This document shows positions 33,301-40,373 of a stretch of 47,010 nt of DNA, in pieces; within the stretch, counting starts at the first letter, position 1, and every line of letters begins with the position of its first letter. The DNA is from Saccharopolyspora elongata (GTDB taxonomy: Bacteria > Actinomycetota > Actinomycetes > Mycobacteriales > Pseudonocardiaceae), in contig NZ_SMKW01000073.1 of the NCBI RefSeq assembly GCF_004348985.1, positions 1-47,010 of the forward strand, written 5' to 3'. Position numbers and translations under genes: made by a program. The notes under the pieces were generated by a model. It worked only from the letters and a program-made list of their open reading frames with translations. It was not told the origin of the DNA and did no database searches.

Positions 33301-33570
33301 ACCGAAACAGACGTCATCAAGCCGTTCGAGGAGACCGTCGCGCACCCGAAGGTCCGCATGGCCGCGGTCGCCAACAACGACGAGGAGAACTTCGGAGTCG
33401 TCTTCGACGACGTCTTCGAGGACAAGATGGCCGAACACATCGACACCATCGCCGACCTCGGGCGACAGTACTTCGGTTCGGAGAAGACCTTCAAGAACTC
33501 GCTGAACCGAAGCTGCCGCAGTGCCGCGTGGCGATTGATCCGCCGCCAGGAGGGCATCGTCGAGGACTAA
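30382..33570 (+). CDS. hsdR: Type I restriction endonuclease (helicase-nuclease) subunit
   Basis: The product is 1062 residues, starting at ATG 30382 after GAGGAG. An N-terminal PD-(D/E)xK nuclease has Asp144 (RLDLTLF) and ELK at 158-160. The superfamily 2 translocase motor has Walker A ASAGSGKS (311-318), VVDEAH (441-446), FTATPKSKT and the later motif QTLSRLNRT. The C-terminal helical part would bind the HsdM/HsdS core. It cuts unmethylated DNA at a distance after ATP-driven translocation. All key residues are present, so the system looks functional. A very strong terminator follows, so the kinase gene behind it has its own promoter. Confidence 0.95.
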   Translation: MSPVHHESVFGDAIVESMRANGWELGAASDYVADIGMDTAQLFTFIGATQAVEWDELLSRYGNDADAAQRGFARRLDQAINNDGVLEVLRKGVKDQGVRIRLAYFKPSLVTSDDVLDNYRANRLTVVRELVYATKQADWGNRLDLTLFLNGIPVATAELKNPLTGQGAEHAKEQYRSERDPTELIFSRRVVANFAVDPDLVFVATQLRGSKTRFLPFNTGSNGPGKPGGAGNPAADAYGKYATSYLWEQVWQKDNWLDLLERFVHVHKEKSAKGRSKKTIVFPRYHQWDVVKKLSAHVARHGAGHNYLVMASAGSGKSNTIGWLAHRLSSLHTPTDRRELDPEAAANGLKPGTPVFDKVVIITDRRNLDSQLRETVGSFEQTAGLVVKIDEKYGAKSEQLARALSQETGKIVTVTLHTFPALLDYLKRNPTEIKGSRFAIVVDEAHSSQSGDAAKDVRKALRNLGLDADDDSGEPGAVEVETDESLDAKLEKSAADRGQSANLSYFAFTATPKSKTLETFGILTEVEGKATHVPFHTYSMRQAIEEGFILDPLRNYVTYNTYWKLVNKNPDEREVDQAKANVLLARAAITHDSTVAQHAQVIVEHFRTHTAGRLGGRAKAMVVTASRMSAVQMARAIKSYIKDLEYRNIGVLVAFSGKLTYDGKETTESKENNKLPESALPKAFAYTKADDKTTKTVGAGQPEYRILVVAEKYQTGFDQPLLTTMYVNKKLRGISAVQTLSRLNRTADRKSQADLAVIDFVNDAEDIQESFRPFFEEAMTLPSDPNLLYNAQSRVMGPPILVEDEMRAFAEAFLTAEDMAGGSAAKREKLHAELYRHLEPAVKRFTELFEHEDEEERETAETFRSDLKDYVRKYGFLSQIVPYRDAELEQLYLFGRHLLNKLPKRNDGGVDIGEVDLSHLRVEQTGEFDLSLVPEGPAMIRGLGDGSGGAKEPDKSLLSELIERFNEKHGTEFTETDVIKPFEETVAHPKVRMAAVANNDEENFGVVFDDVFEDKMAEHIDTIADLGRQYFGSEKTFKNSLNRSCRSAAWRLIRRQEGIVED

Positions 33571-33588
33571 CGCTGAACGGTCCTGGAT

Positions 33589-33630
33589 ATGAATCCGGCG
33601 GGGTGTGTCCAGTCGCCCCGCCGGATTCAT
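33589..33630 (+). terminator. Terminator of the hsd operon
   Basis: ATGAATCCGGCGGGG (33589-33603) pairs perfectly with CCCCGCCGGATTCAT (33616-33630) over 15 bp with a 12-base loop, 18 bases past the hsdR stop. No T-run, as is common in this GC range. Confidence 0.9.
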
Positions 33631-33707
33631 CGGTTTCAGTGGACAGGAGATCACCCCACCGGCACCATTAGTTGCGGACAGTGACGAGGCTAGGGGGCTG
33701 AGGAAAG

Positions 33708-35309
33708 GTGCAGGCTGACGCGGTCGCAGGCCGTTACGAGTTGATCGAGGAAATCAGCTCCGGGGGAATGGGGACGGTCTGGCGCGGATTCGATGCGGTG
33801 CTGGACCGGGAGGTGGCGGTCAAGCTGATCCGTCCCGACGCGATCGTCTCCGCAGCTCAGGCCGAGGAATTCGCCCTGCGGTTCCGTCGCGAGGCACGCG
33901 TCACCGCTCGGATCCAGCACCACGGTGTGCCGCAGGTCTATGACGCGGTCCTTGATCGCTCGTACGAACAGCTCTACCTGGTGATGGAGCTGGTCCACGG
34001 AACCTCGCTGCGGGCATTCATCGACCCGGGACAGCCGCTGCCGGTCAGTTGGGCCGCTGCATTTGCCGCGCAGATCTCCACAGTCCTCTCGTATGCCCAC
34101 GCGGTGCCGGTGATCCACCGCGACCTCAAACCCGACAACGTCCTGGTCACGGCCGAGGGTGGCGTGAAGGTCCTGGACTTCGGGATCGCCGCGATCCTGC
34201 GTACAGACGTCACCCGCATTACGGCGACCGGCTCGTCGCTCGGCACGAGCCAGTACATGCCGCCGGAACAGGTCCAGGGCGCCACGGTGACCCCGCATAG
34301 CGATCTCTATGCCCTGGGGTGCGTGCTGCACGAGCTTCTCTGCGGCAGTCCTGTTTTCGACGGCGACACCGACTTCACGCGAATGAACCAGCAGGTATAC
34401 GACGCACCAAAGCCACTCCGGGAGATCCGCCCGGACATTCCGGCGGAACTGGAACGGCTGGTGCTGGACCTCCTGGCTAAGATCCCCGAGCAACGGCCTG
34501 CCGACGCTTATGCCGTGTACGAGAGGTTGGTGCCCTTCCTCCCCGCGCCAGGCTCCCCGCCGGAACCTTCGAGCACTGTGCCAAGTGACGGGCCGGACCC
34601 GACACTGATGTTCCGACGGCCAAATGCGCCGCGTCGCCGTGCGGACACGGCACCCGTACTAGAACGCTTCACGCCCGATCTGCATGCTTCCGTGCCGTCC
34701 CTGGCTCCCGATACCGGGCTGAGGAATTCCATCAAAGCCGCGATTTCCCGGTCCGATGAACTGCTCGACGAGGATCGCTTCGCGCAGGCGGCCGAGGTGC
34801 TCGAAATCGTCATCGCTCCTGCAGGCGAGGCACAAGGCGCGGAGAGTTCGCAGGTGCTGTCGCTGCGGGCACGACGTGCGGCGATCCTGGTCATCGGTGG
34901 GGACTATCGCCGCGCGTTGCCGGAGTTCGACGCCCTGGCAGCCGCCTACACCCGCACAACGGGGCCGAGCAGGGAGGACGCCCTCGAATGCCTTCAGCAA
35001 GCCGCCTTCTGCCGCGCCGAACTCGGCCAAGCTACTGCCGCATTGCGGCAGTTCCAGGACGTGTTGGGGCGGGTTAAGCGGGTGAAGGGGGATGCATCCG
35101 AGGCTGCGCTTGAGGTTCGCCGGCACATCGGGGTGCTGCTCCTATCCGAAGGCAAGGTCAGGGAGGCCCTGGACATCCTTCAGCCGCTCTATGACGATCT
35201 CTGCCTCGTGCAGGGCAAGAACCATGAGAGCACCCAGGAGGTGGGGGAGATCCTCGCGCGGGTTCGGCTGGCTGGAGGGGCCGGCGGGGAAGCCGGACAG
35301 GCTTCATGA
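33708..35309 (+). CDS. Soluble Ser/Thr protein kinase with TPR-like C-terminus
   Basis: The product is 533 residues. It is a PknB-type kinase domain (about 8-280) with glycine loop SSGGMG, Lys39 in VAVKLI, the catalytic HRDLKPDN (137-144) and DFG (157-159), all intact. No membrane helix or extracellular PASTA domain is present. The C-terminal half (about 340-530) consists of helical repeats (FAQAAEVLEIVIAPAGEAQG, YRRALPEFDALAAAYTRTTG, REALDILQPLYDDLC), which read as TPR units for protein contact. GTG 33708 is only 3-4 bases from GAGGA, so the start may be slightly different. Its place behind the type I operon suggests a defence-linked regulator or sensor, as kinases are in other phage-defence systems (inference). 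Confidence 0.9.
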   Translation: MQADAVAGRYELIEEISSGGMGTVWRGFDAVLDREVAVKLIRPDAIVSAAQAEEFALRFRREARVTARIQHHGVPQVYDAVLDRSYEQLYLVMELVHGTSLRAFIDPGQPLPVSWAAAFAAQISTVLSYAHAVPVIHRDLKPDNVLVTAEGGVKVLDFGIAAILRTDVTRITATGSSLGTSQYMPPEQVQGATVTPHSDLYALGCVLHELLCGSPVFDGDTDFTRMNQQVYDAPKPLREIRPDIPAELERLVLDLLAKIPEQRPADAYAVYERLVPFLPAPGSPPEPSSTVPSDGPDPTLMFRRPNAPRRRADTAPVLERFTPDLHASVPSLAPDTGLRNSIKAAISRSDELLDEDRFAQAAEVLEIVIAPAGEAQGAESSQVLSLRARRAAILVIGGDYRRALPEFDALAAAYTRTTGPSREDALECLQQAAFCRAELGQATAALRQFQDVLGRVKRVKGDASEAALEVRRHIGVLLLSEGKVREALDILQPLYDDLCLVQGKNHESTQEVGEILARVRLAGGAGGEAGQAS

Positions 35310-35440
35310 CTTGCGGCACCTGGGGGCTTTCCGATCACCTTCGGCCGAGACGTGGCTTCCGTCGCTGTTGGTAACGGGTATGTCCGGTTTGCCGACTTAA
35401 CGTGCAGTGACGTCGACGTGCTGCCATCTGGGGGAGTGCG

Positions 35441-36139
35441 TTGCCTATTCCGATTGCGAGCGCAATGAGCCATTCGGTCTTCCACTCGTCCAGCGGTGAG
35501 AACGAGCGGTTGGCGGTCGAGCTGTTGCATCCACCCGCGATGTACTACGCGTTGGTGCACAACAGAGTTCCGGTGGTGCACCACCTCCGGGTCGAGAACC
35601 CCGGCGACGTCGCGATCGAACACGCCGAGGTCACGCTGGAGCTCACCGGGCCGGACGGGCCGCTCGCCGAGCCGTGGACCCGGGCCGCGACCATGAACGC
35701 GGTATACGCCGCGGAAGATCGGGTTCAAACCCTCGCCGAGGACCTCGTGGCGCACTGGGAGAAGCGCCGCGAGCTGATGCGACCGCACATCGGCGGACCA
35801 GGCAAGGCGATGGTCGTCTGCGCGACCCGTGAACATCTGCGTGCAGCTGTTCGACGTTCTGGCCGAGCTGCGCCCTGACTGGGGTGACAAAGCCGTCGAC
35901 AAGGGCACGATAAAGATCGTCTTCCGCCCCGGTCCGGAGGACAAGGAACACCTGCGCAAGCACGCACTTCGGCCATCGGAGCTGCGCACGGTACAGGCCC
36001 GTGCCAAGGACCCCGACGACGAGCTGGAACTAATCATCGTGCACTCGATGTTGCTCCCCGGCGTCAAGATCTGGAGGAATGGCGCTCCGACATCGCCTTC
36101 TTCGTTGAAGTGCGGGCCTGGATGGTCAAACTCGACCCA
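35441..36139 (+). pseudogene. Fused remnants of a helicase-like protein and of a second type I HsdR
   Basis: TTG 35441 has GGGGGAG upstream. The first part (MYYALVHNRVPVVHHLRVEN, VEVTLELTGPDGPLAEPW-type text) resembles the N-terminus of DUF4011/DUF3320-type large helicase-like proteins. It is joined to HsdR-like sequence RVQTLAEDLVAHWEKRRELM and KAMVVCATRE. A one-base frameshift near 35830 follows, then the next frame continues CVQLFDVLAELRPDW, DPDDELELIIVHSM, and in a third stretch (about 36074-36139) WRSDIAFFVEVRAWMVKLDP. Those pieces belong to the middle and C-terminal parts of an HsdR unlike the intact one at 30382. It is a dead chimera left by deletions. Confidence 0.75.
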
Positions 36140-36140
36140 A

Positions 36141-36182
36141 GCCAAGAGCTCCGCCCGATCACGATCAGGCGGAGCTCTTGGC
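36141..36182 (-). terminator. Terminator of the DUF397 remnant
   Basis: GCCAAGAGCTCCGCC (36141-36155) pairs with GGCGGAGCTCTTGGC (36168-36182), a perfect 15-bp stem with a 12-base loop. Related to, but not the same as, the hairpin at 14832-14863. Confidence 0.8.
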
Positions 36183-36190
36183 GTATTCAG

Positions 36191-36260
36191 TCAGCGCAGG
36201 TCGTGCTTCCCGGTCTTCACGTCGCGCAGGAAGGCTGACCACGCCGTGGCTGTGAAAGGG
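36191..36260 (-). pseudogene. DUF397 C-terminal remnant
   Basis: The last 23 codons, SPFTATAWSAFLRDVKTGKH plus DLR and the stop, closely match the DUF397 gene at 14877 (bases 36185-36240 almost identical to 14873-14928). Upstream of about 36260 the reading frame turns into antisense of a different gene fragment. It is the 3' stump of a second DUF397 gene. Confidence 0.85.
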
Positions 36261-36347
36261 GAAGCCGAACGAGACGACGAGCAGGACCGCGCAATAGTGC
36301 GGCCTCTCTTGGCCATCTGGACCGCAGTTCCCCGACTGCGACCCTGA
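36261..36347 (+). pseudogene. Remnant of the module's small membrane protein
   Basis: EAERDDEQDRAIVRPLL matches EAERDEGQDRAIAWPP of the 90-residue protein at 16380. Similarity continues downstream at DNA level (ATGACCAGCCCACTGG, GGGCCGGTGCAGCTGCC and CCCGACCACTGCA in both), to about 36490. The N-terminal membrane helix and start are missing. It is joined head-on to the DUF397 stump. Confidence 0.75.
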
Positions 36348-36509
36348 TGACCAGCCCACTGGGCGGCACCACTTCCGTACTTAGTCCCAGCCAGTCCCCA
36401 AAGCCGGGCCGGTGCAGCTGCCGCCCCGACCACTGCAGCGGCCCACCCCTGTGGCCGGGCGGCTTCCCCTCCCGCGCGGGCCACCGGCCTGTACGCCTCG
36501 GGTTCGTGT

Positions 36510-36590
36510 ATGGCGCTCCTGCTGATTGGTGCCCTCGCCGGCTACGTCTGGGGTCCGGAAATCTCCAACCGAGGACTCACCGACAACTGA
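36510..36590 (+). other. Possible 26-residue peptide gene, or fragment
   Basis: ATG 36510 to TGA 36590 encodes MALLLIGALAGYVWGPEISN and GLTDN. One short hydrophobic segment is present. There is no clear ribosome site, but a strong terminator follows, so it may be the end of a larger lost membrane protein gene. Confidence 0.25.
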
Positions 36591-36603
36591 GCCCGGCATG
36601 AAG

Positions 36604-36640
36604 CAGGGGGTGGCCGGAGCGCCAGCCCGGCCACCCCCTG
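36604..36640 (+). terminator. Strong hairpin before the ROK operon
   Basis: CAGGGGGTGGCCGG (36604-36617) and CCGGCCACCCCCTG (36627-36640) form a perfect 14-bp stem with a 9-base loop. It isolates the ROK operon from upstream transcription. Confidence 0.85.
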
Positions 36641-36754
36641 TTGCGGTTGGGGAGCGATCGCGATCCTGGGCGAAACCAGCGGTGATCACTGAGGGTGTTG
36701 ATTCGATTTCTTACGGAAGCTGTTGTGCTGATTGGAACTTCGGGGAGCGACGTA

Positions 36755-36783
36755 TTGGAAACTTACTTCGGATGCCGTATAAA
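36755..36783 (+). promoter_or_regulatory. Promoter of the ROK gene, leaderless
   Basis: TTGGAA (36755-36760), a 17-base spacer and TATAAA (36778-36783) closely match the consensus. Transcription should start at about 36790, i.e. at the ATG (36791), and no ribosome site precedes that ATG. AAACTT (36758-36763) and AAAGTT (36781-36786) form a loose inverted repeat that could be the repressor site. Confidence 0.65.
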
Positions 36784-36790
36784 GTTACGC

Positions 36791-37957
36791 ATGTCCGAGG
36801 TCAACGAGCGTTCGGCGCCCACCGGGAACGAGGCGCTGCGCCGCATCCGCACCGATGCGGTGCTGGCTGCGCTTCGCGAGCACGGCCCCGTTTCCCGCAC
36901 CGAGCTCGCCGGGCTGACCGGGTACCGGCCTTCTTCGCTGACCGAGATCGTGCGCGAGCTGATCGCCTCCGGGCACGTCCTCGAGGCCGGTGCCGGCGAC
37001 TCCTCCGGCGGCCGTCGGCCGCGGATGCTGGAGTTCAACCCGGCCGCCGAATCGCTGATCGCCGTTTCCCTGGAGGGGGAGCAGGCGCGCGTTTCCGTGG
37101 TCGACCTGGCCGGTGAGCTGCTCGGCGCGCACAGCCGCGCCGTTGATCCGCACGAGCCGCTGGACGGGTTGGTCGCCCTCATCGACCAGGCGCTGAAGGA
37201 ACATCCGCGGCCTCGGCCCGGGCGCGTGGTGTTCTCGCTCCCCGGCGTCGCCACCGCGGAGGGCGCCGTGACGCTCTCGCCCGTGCTGGAGGCGCTCGGC
37301 GGGCGGTCGCTCACCGACGCGCTGACCGAGCGGGTCGGGCTGCCCGTGCAGGTTTCCAACGACGTCAACCTCATCGCGCTGGGGGAGCGCGAGCGGGGTG
37401 CCGCCGCCGACGTCGACGACCTGGTGCTGATCTACGTCGGTTACGGCATCGGCGCCGCCGTGGTCTCCGGCGGCACGCTCTGCCGGGGCGCCGCCGGGTT
37501 CGCCGGTGAGATCGGCTTCCTGCCCGCCGGGCTGCCGCCCACGCCGCACACCGGCGGGCGCGGCGAGTTCGAGCGGCGCTGGAGCGTACCGGGAATCCGG
37601 CAGGCGCTGTCCGAAATGGACGGTGACTCGACCGGTGCGCCGGTCGCCGAGCTGGCCGCCCGGGCCGGTGAGCCCGCCGTCGCCGCGCTGCGCAGGCAGG
37701 TCATCGAGGCCTGGGCCTACGCCGCCATCGTCTGCGCGTGCGTGGTCAACCCGGCGCGCGTGGTCTTCGCCGGTGCCGCGACCGAACTCGGTCCGGACGG
37801 GCTCGCCGAACTCGCCGAGCTGGTCGGTTCGGCGGCACCGTCCGCACCCGAGGTCGTGTTCGCCGAACTGGGCGCGCAGGCGCTGCACATCGGCGCCGTT
37901 TCCCCGTCCCTGATGTCCCCCGCTGCGAACACCACGCAGCCCTCGCGCGAAGGGTAG
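36791..37957 (+). CDS. ROK-family transcriptional repressor
   Basis: The product is 388 residues. The N-terminal winged helix is ALRRIRTDAVLAALREHGPV, SRTELAGLTGYRPSSLTEIV and RELIASGHVLEAG. The ROK sugar-binding fold follows: VFSLPGVATAEGAVTLSPVL, VSNDVNLIALGERERGAAAD and GGTLCRGAAGFAGEIGFLP. The usual ROK zinc site CxCGxxGCxE is missing; at that place is LPPTPHTGGRGEFERRW, so zinc and glucokinase activity are unlikely. It should act as a sugar-ligand repressor for the ABC/catabolic genes that follow. Start ATG 36791 fits the leaderless promoter. The gene ends 2 bases before the binding-protein gene. Confidence 0.88.
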   Translation: MSEVNERSAPTGNEALRRIRTDAVLAALREHGPVSRTELAGLTGYRPSSLTEIVRELIASGHVLEAGAGDSSGGRRPRMLEFNPAAESLIAVSLEGEQARVSVVDLAGELLGAHSRAVDPHEPLDGLVALIDQALKEHPRPRPGRVVFSLPGVATAEGAVTLSPVLEALGGRSLTDALTERVGLPVQVSNDVNLIALGERERGAAADVDDLVLIYVGYGIGAAVVSGGTLCRGAAGFAGEIGFLPAGLPPTPHTGGRGEFERRWSVPGIRQALSEMDGDSTGAPVAELAARAGEPAVAALRRQVIEAWAYAAIVCACVVNPARVVFAGAATELGPDGLAELAELVGSAAPSAPEVVFAELGAQALHIGAVSPSLMSPAANTTQPSREG

Positions 37958-37959
37958 CC

Positions 37960-38988
37960 ATGCGCAGAATCCTCTCCATCGTCGCCGGCGTGCTGATGCT
38001 CGCCGGTGTGACCGCCGGCTGCGGTCTGACCCCCGCCGGCGGCGACTCCGGCCTCACCATCTACACCGCCCGCGACAAGGCGCTCGCCGAGAGCGTGGTC
38101 AAGGACTTCGAGGCCGCCTACCCCGAATACCAGGGCAAGGTCCGGATCCTGACGCTCGGCGCGCAGGAGGCCTCCGAGCGGGTGTCCGCCGAGAAGGGCC
38201 GCCCGCAGGCAGACGTCTGGTGGGGCGGCTCGCAGCAGCAGTTCACCCAGGCCGCGAACGCCGACCTGCTCGCCCCCGTGCCGGACCAGGTGCGCGACCG
38301 CGTTCCGGAGCGCTACCGCGACGCGCAGGGCCGCTGGGTCGGCGAGATGGTGCTCGCCGAGGTCGTCTTCTACAACGACCAGATGCTCACCCCCGAGCAG
38401 GCCCCGAAGGACTGGGACGACCTGATCAAGCCGGAGTACCGGGACAAGATCGTCGTCCGCGACGTGGCCGCGTCCGGCACGATGCGCAGCATCTACTCGG
38501 CGATGATCACCCGCAACGGCGGCGCGAACCCCGAGCCGGGCTACGAGTGGCTGCGCAAGCTCGACGCCAACACGAAGGTCTACGCGGCCAACCCGACCGA
38601 CCTGTACCTGCGCATCCAGCGGCAGGAAGCGCCGATCAGCGTGTGGAACCTGCAGGACGTCATGCTGCAGCAGAAGAAGACCGGCGCGCCGTTCAAGCCG
38701 GTGGCGACCACCTCCGGCGTCCCGCAGCTGATCGACGGCATCGCCAAGGTCAAGGGCGGCCCCAACGGCGCCGCCGCGGACAAGTTCCTCGACTTCCTGC
38801 TCGGCGTCGAGAAGCAGAAGCAGCTGGCCGAGGAGTACTTCCAGATCCCGACCGTCGAGCAGGCCGGGCAGCCGAGCTGGCTGGCGCCGCTGAACCTGCA
38901 CGAGATGCCGGTCGACTGGAGCCTGGCCGCCGAGAAGGAGACCGAGTGGATCTCCTACTGGAGCGAGCACATCAAGAACAAGAACTAG
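37960..38988 (+). CDS. ABC transporter substrate-binding lipoprotein (Fe3+/phosphonate-type fold)
   Basis: The product is 342 residues, starting at ATG 37960 after GAAGGG. A signal peptide with Cys21 (LAGVTAGCG) is probably lipidated; the -3 residue is unusual (Thr). The mature part reads LTIYTARDKALAESVVKDFE, RPQADVWWGGSQQQFTQAAN, AEVVFYNDQMLTPEQAPKDW and DKFLDFLLGVEKQKQLAEEY. This is the Fbp/AfuA- and 2-aminoethylphosphonate-binding class with two domains and a hinge. No tyrosine pair for iron is obvious; the fold is also used for anions and sugar phosphates. It feeds the ATPase and permease downstream. Confidence 0.9.
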   Translation: MRRILSIVAGVLMLAGVTAGCGLTPAGGDSGLTIYTARDKALAESVVKDFEAAYPEYQGKVRILTLGAQEASERVSAEKGRPQADVWWGGSQQQFTQAANADLLAPVPDQVRDRVPERYRDAQGRWVGEMVLAEVVFYNDQMLTPEQAPKDWDDLIKPEYRDKIVVRDVAASGTMRSIYSAMITRNGGANPEPGYEWLRKLDANTKVYAANPTDLYLRIQRQEAPISVWNLQDVMLQQKKTGAPFKPVATTSGVPQLIDGIAKVKGGPNGAAADKFLDFLLGVEKQKQLAEEYFQIPTVEQAGQPSWLAPLNLHEMPVDWSLAAEKETEWISYWSEHIKNKN

Positions 38989-39305
38989 CGAAGTACCTGT
39001 TTCCAGGCTCGTTTTGCGTGGCGGTGCGGGTGGCGGCCCCCTGCGGGAGTTACGGCCGCCGCCTGGACTGTGGGGGCCCCGACTTACGTATGACCAATAC
39101 GCGGCGTCGGGGCTGTCTTCGCCAGGCGACGTCTGAGAACCCGCGGCGGTGCCAGCTGCGAGGGTGGGCTAAGCGGCTGCGCCGCTTCAAAAAAGCCCGC
39201 TGTGCTACTTCCAAAACAGCCGCTATAGCACCCCGAATCACTCACGGGCCGCCTCGGCCGCCGCTTGCAGAGAAGCCCTTCCTCGCCCAGCACGGAGAGT
39301 TCAGC
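38989..39305 (+). other. Intergenic hairpin region between binding protein and ATPase
   Basis: These 317 bases hold no gene. A nested hairpin at 39077-39112 has stems CCCCGAC/GTCGGGG and CGTAT/ATACG. AAGCGG-ctgcg-CCGCTT occurs at about 39170-39186, followed by an A-rich run. Such structures commonly let the binding-protein mRNA be stabilised and the rest of the operon be read less. The ATPase ribosome site GGAGAG is at about 39293-39298. Confidence 0.6.
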
Positions 39306-40373
39306 ATGATCCCCGTTCGCCTCGACCGCGTATGCAAGAGCTACGGCTCTGCCTCGCCGGTCGTGCACGACATCGACGTGACGATCGAATCCGGCGAGTT
39401 CTTCACGCTCCTCGGCCCCTCCGGGTGCGGCAAGTCGACCACGCTGCGCATGATCGCCGGGTTCGTCACGCCCACCAGCGGCCGAATCCTGTTCGGCGAC
39501 CGCGACATCACCGCCACGCCGCCGAACAAGCGGGGCACCGGCATGGTGTTCCAGAACTACGCCCTGTTCCCGCACTACGACGTCGCGCAGAACGTCGCCT
39601 ACGGGCTGGTCACGCGCAAGGTGGCCAAGACCGAGCGCAACGAGCGGGTCGCCGCCGCGCTCGCCTCGGTGGGGCTCGACGGCTACGCAGACCGGCGGAT
39701 CGACCAGCTCTCCGGCGGCCAGCAGCAGCGCGTCGCGCTGGCCCGGGCGCTGGTCATCTCGCCCTCGGTGCTGCTCCTCGACGAGCCGCTGTCCAATTTG
39801 GACGCCAAGCTGCGCGAGGAGACCCGAGTCGAGATCCGCCGCGCGCAGCGGGAAGCCGGGATCACCAGCGTCTACGTCACGCACGACCAGGCCGAGGCGA
39901 TGGCGATGAGCGACCGGATCGCCGTGCTCGAATCCGGCAAGCTGCACCAGGTCGGCACCCCGCGCGAGGTCTACCACCAGCCCGCCACCGCCTTCGTGGC
40001 CAAGTTCATCGGCGGCAGCAACGTCCTCGATGCCGAGGTCGTCGAGAGCTCCGGCGAGCAGGCCGTGGTGGAGCTGGCGGGCTCCGGGGCGAAGTTCGCC
40101 GCCGGTCGTTCGGCGGAGTTCGCGGCCGCCGTGGGCGACAGGGTCGCGGTGTCGGTCCGGCCGGAGCACCTGACGATCACCGAGGCCGGCGAGGGCAGCT
40201 TCGACGCCGTCGTGCGCGCGGTGGAGTTCACCGGCGCCACCTGCGAGTACGAGGTCACCGCGGGCGAGCTGGAGCTGTCGGTCGCGGTGCCGGACCGGCC
40301 AGGCCTGCCGAAGCCCGGCGACGTCGTCGGGCTTCGCCCCGAGGCTCAGCACGCCTGGCTGGTGCGGCCATGA
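39306..40373 (+). CDS. ABC transporter ATPase with TOBE domain
   Basis: The product is 355 residues, starting at ATG 39306. It has Walker A GPSGCGKST (37-45), Q-loop FQNYALFPHYDV, signature LSGGQQQRVALARAL, Walker B VLLLDEPLSNLDA, H-loop VTHDQAEAMAMSD and a C-terminal TOBE domain. This is the PotA/FbpC-like family that pairs with the permease downstream. The ATGA overlap with the permease start shows translational coupling. Confidence 0.95.
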   Translation: MIPVRLDRVCKSYGSASPVVHDIDVTIESGEFFTLLGPSGCGKSTTLRMIAGFVTPTSGRILFGDRDITATPPNKRGTGMVFQNYALFPHYDVAQNVAYGLVTRKVAKTERNERVAAALASVGLDGYADRRIDQLSGGQQQRVALARALVISPSVLLLDEPLSNLDAKLREETRVEIRRAQREAGITSVYVTHDQAEAMAMSDRIAVLESGKLHQVGTPREVYHQPATAFVAKFIGGSNVLDAEVVESSGEQAVVELAGSGAKFAAGRSAEFAAAVGDRVAVSVRPEHLTITEAGEGSFDAVVRAVEFTGATCEYEVTAGELELSVAVPDRPGLPKPGDVVGLRPEAQHAWLVRP

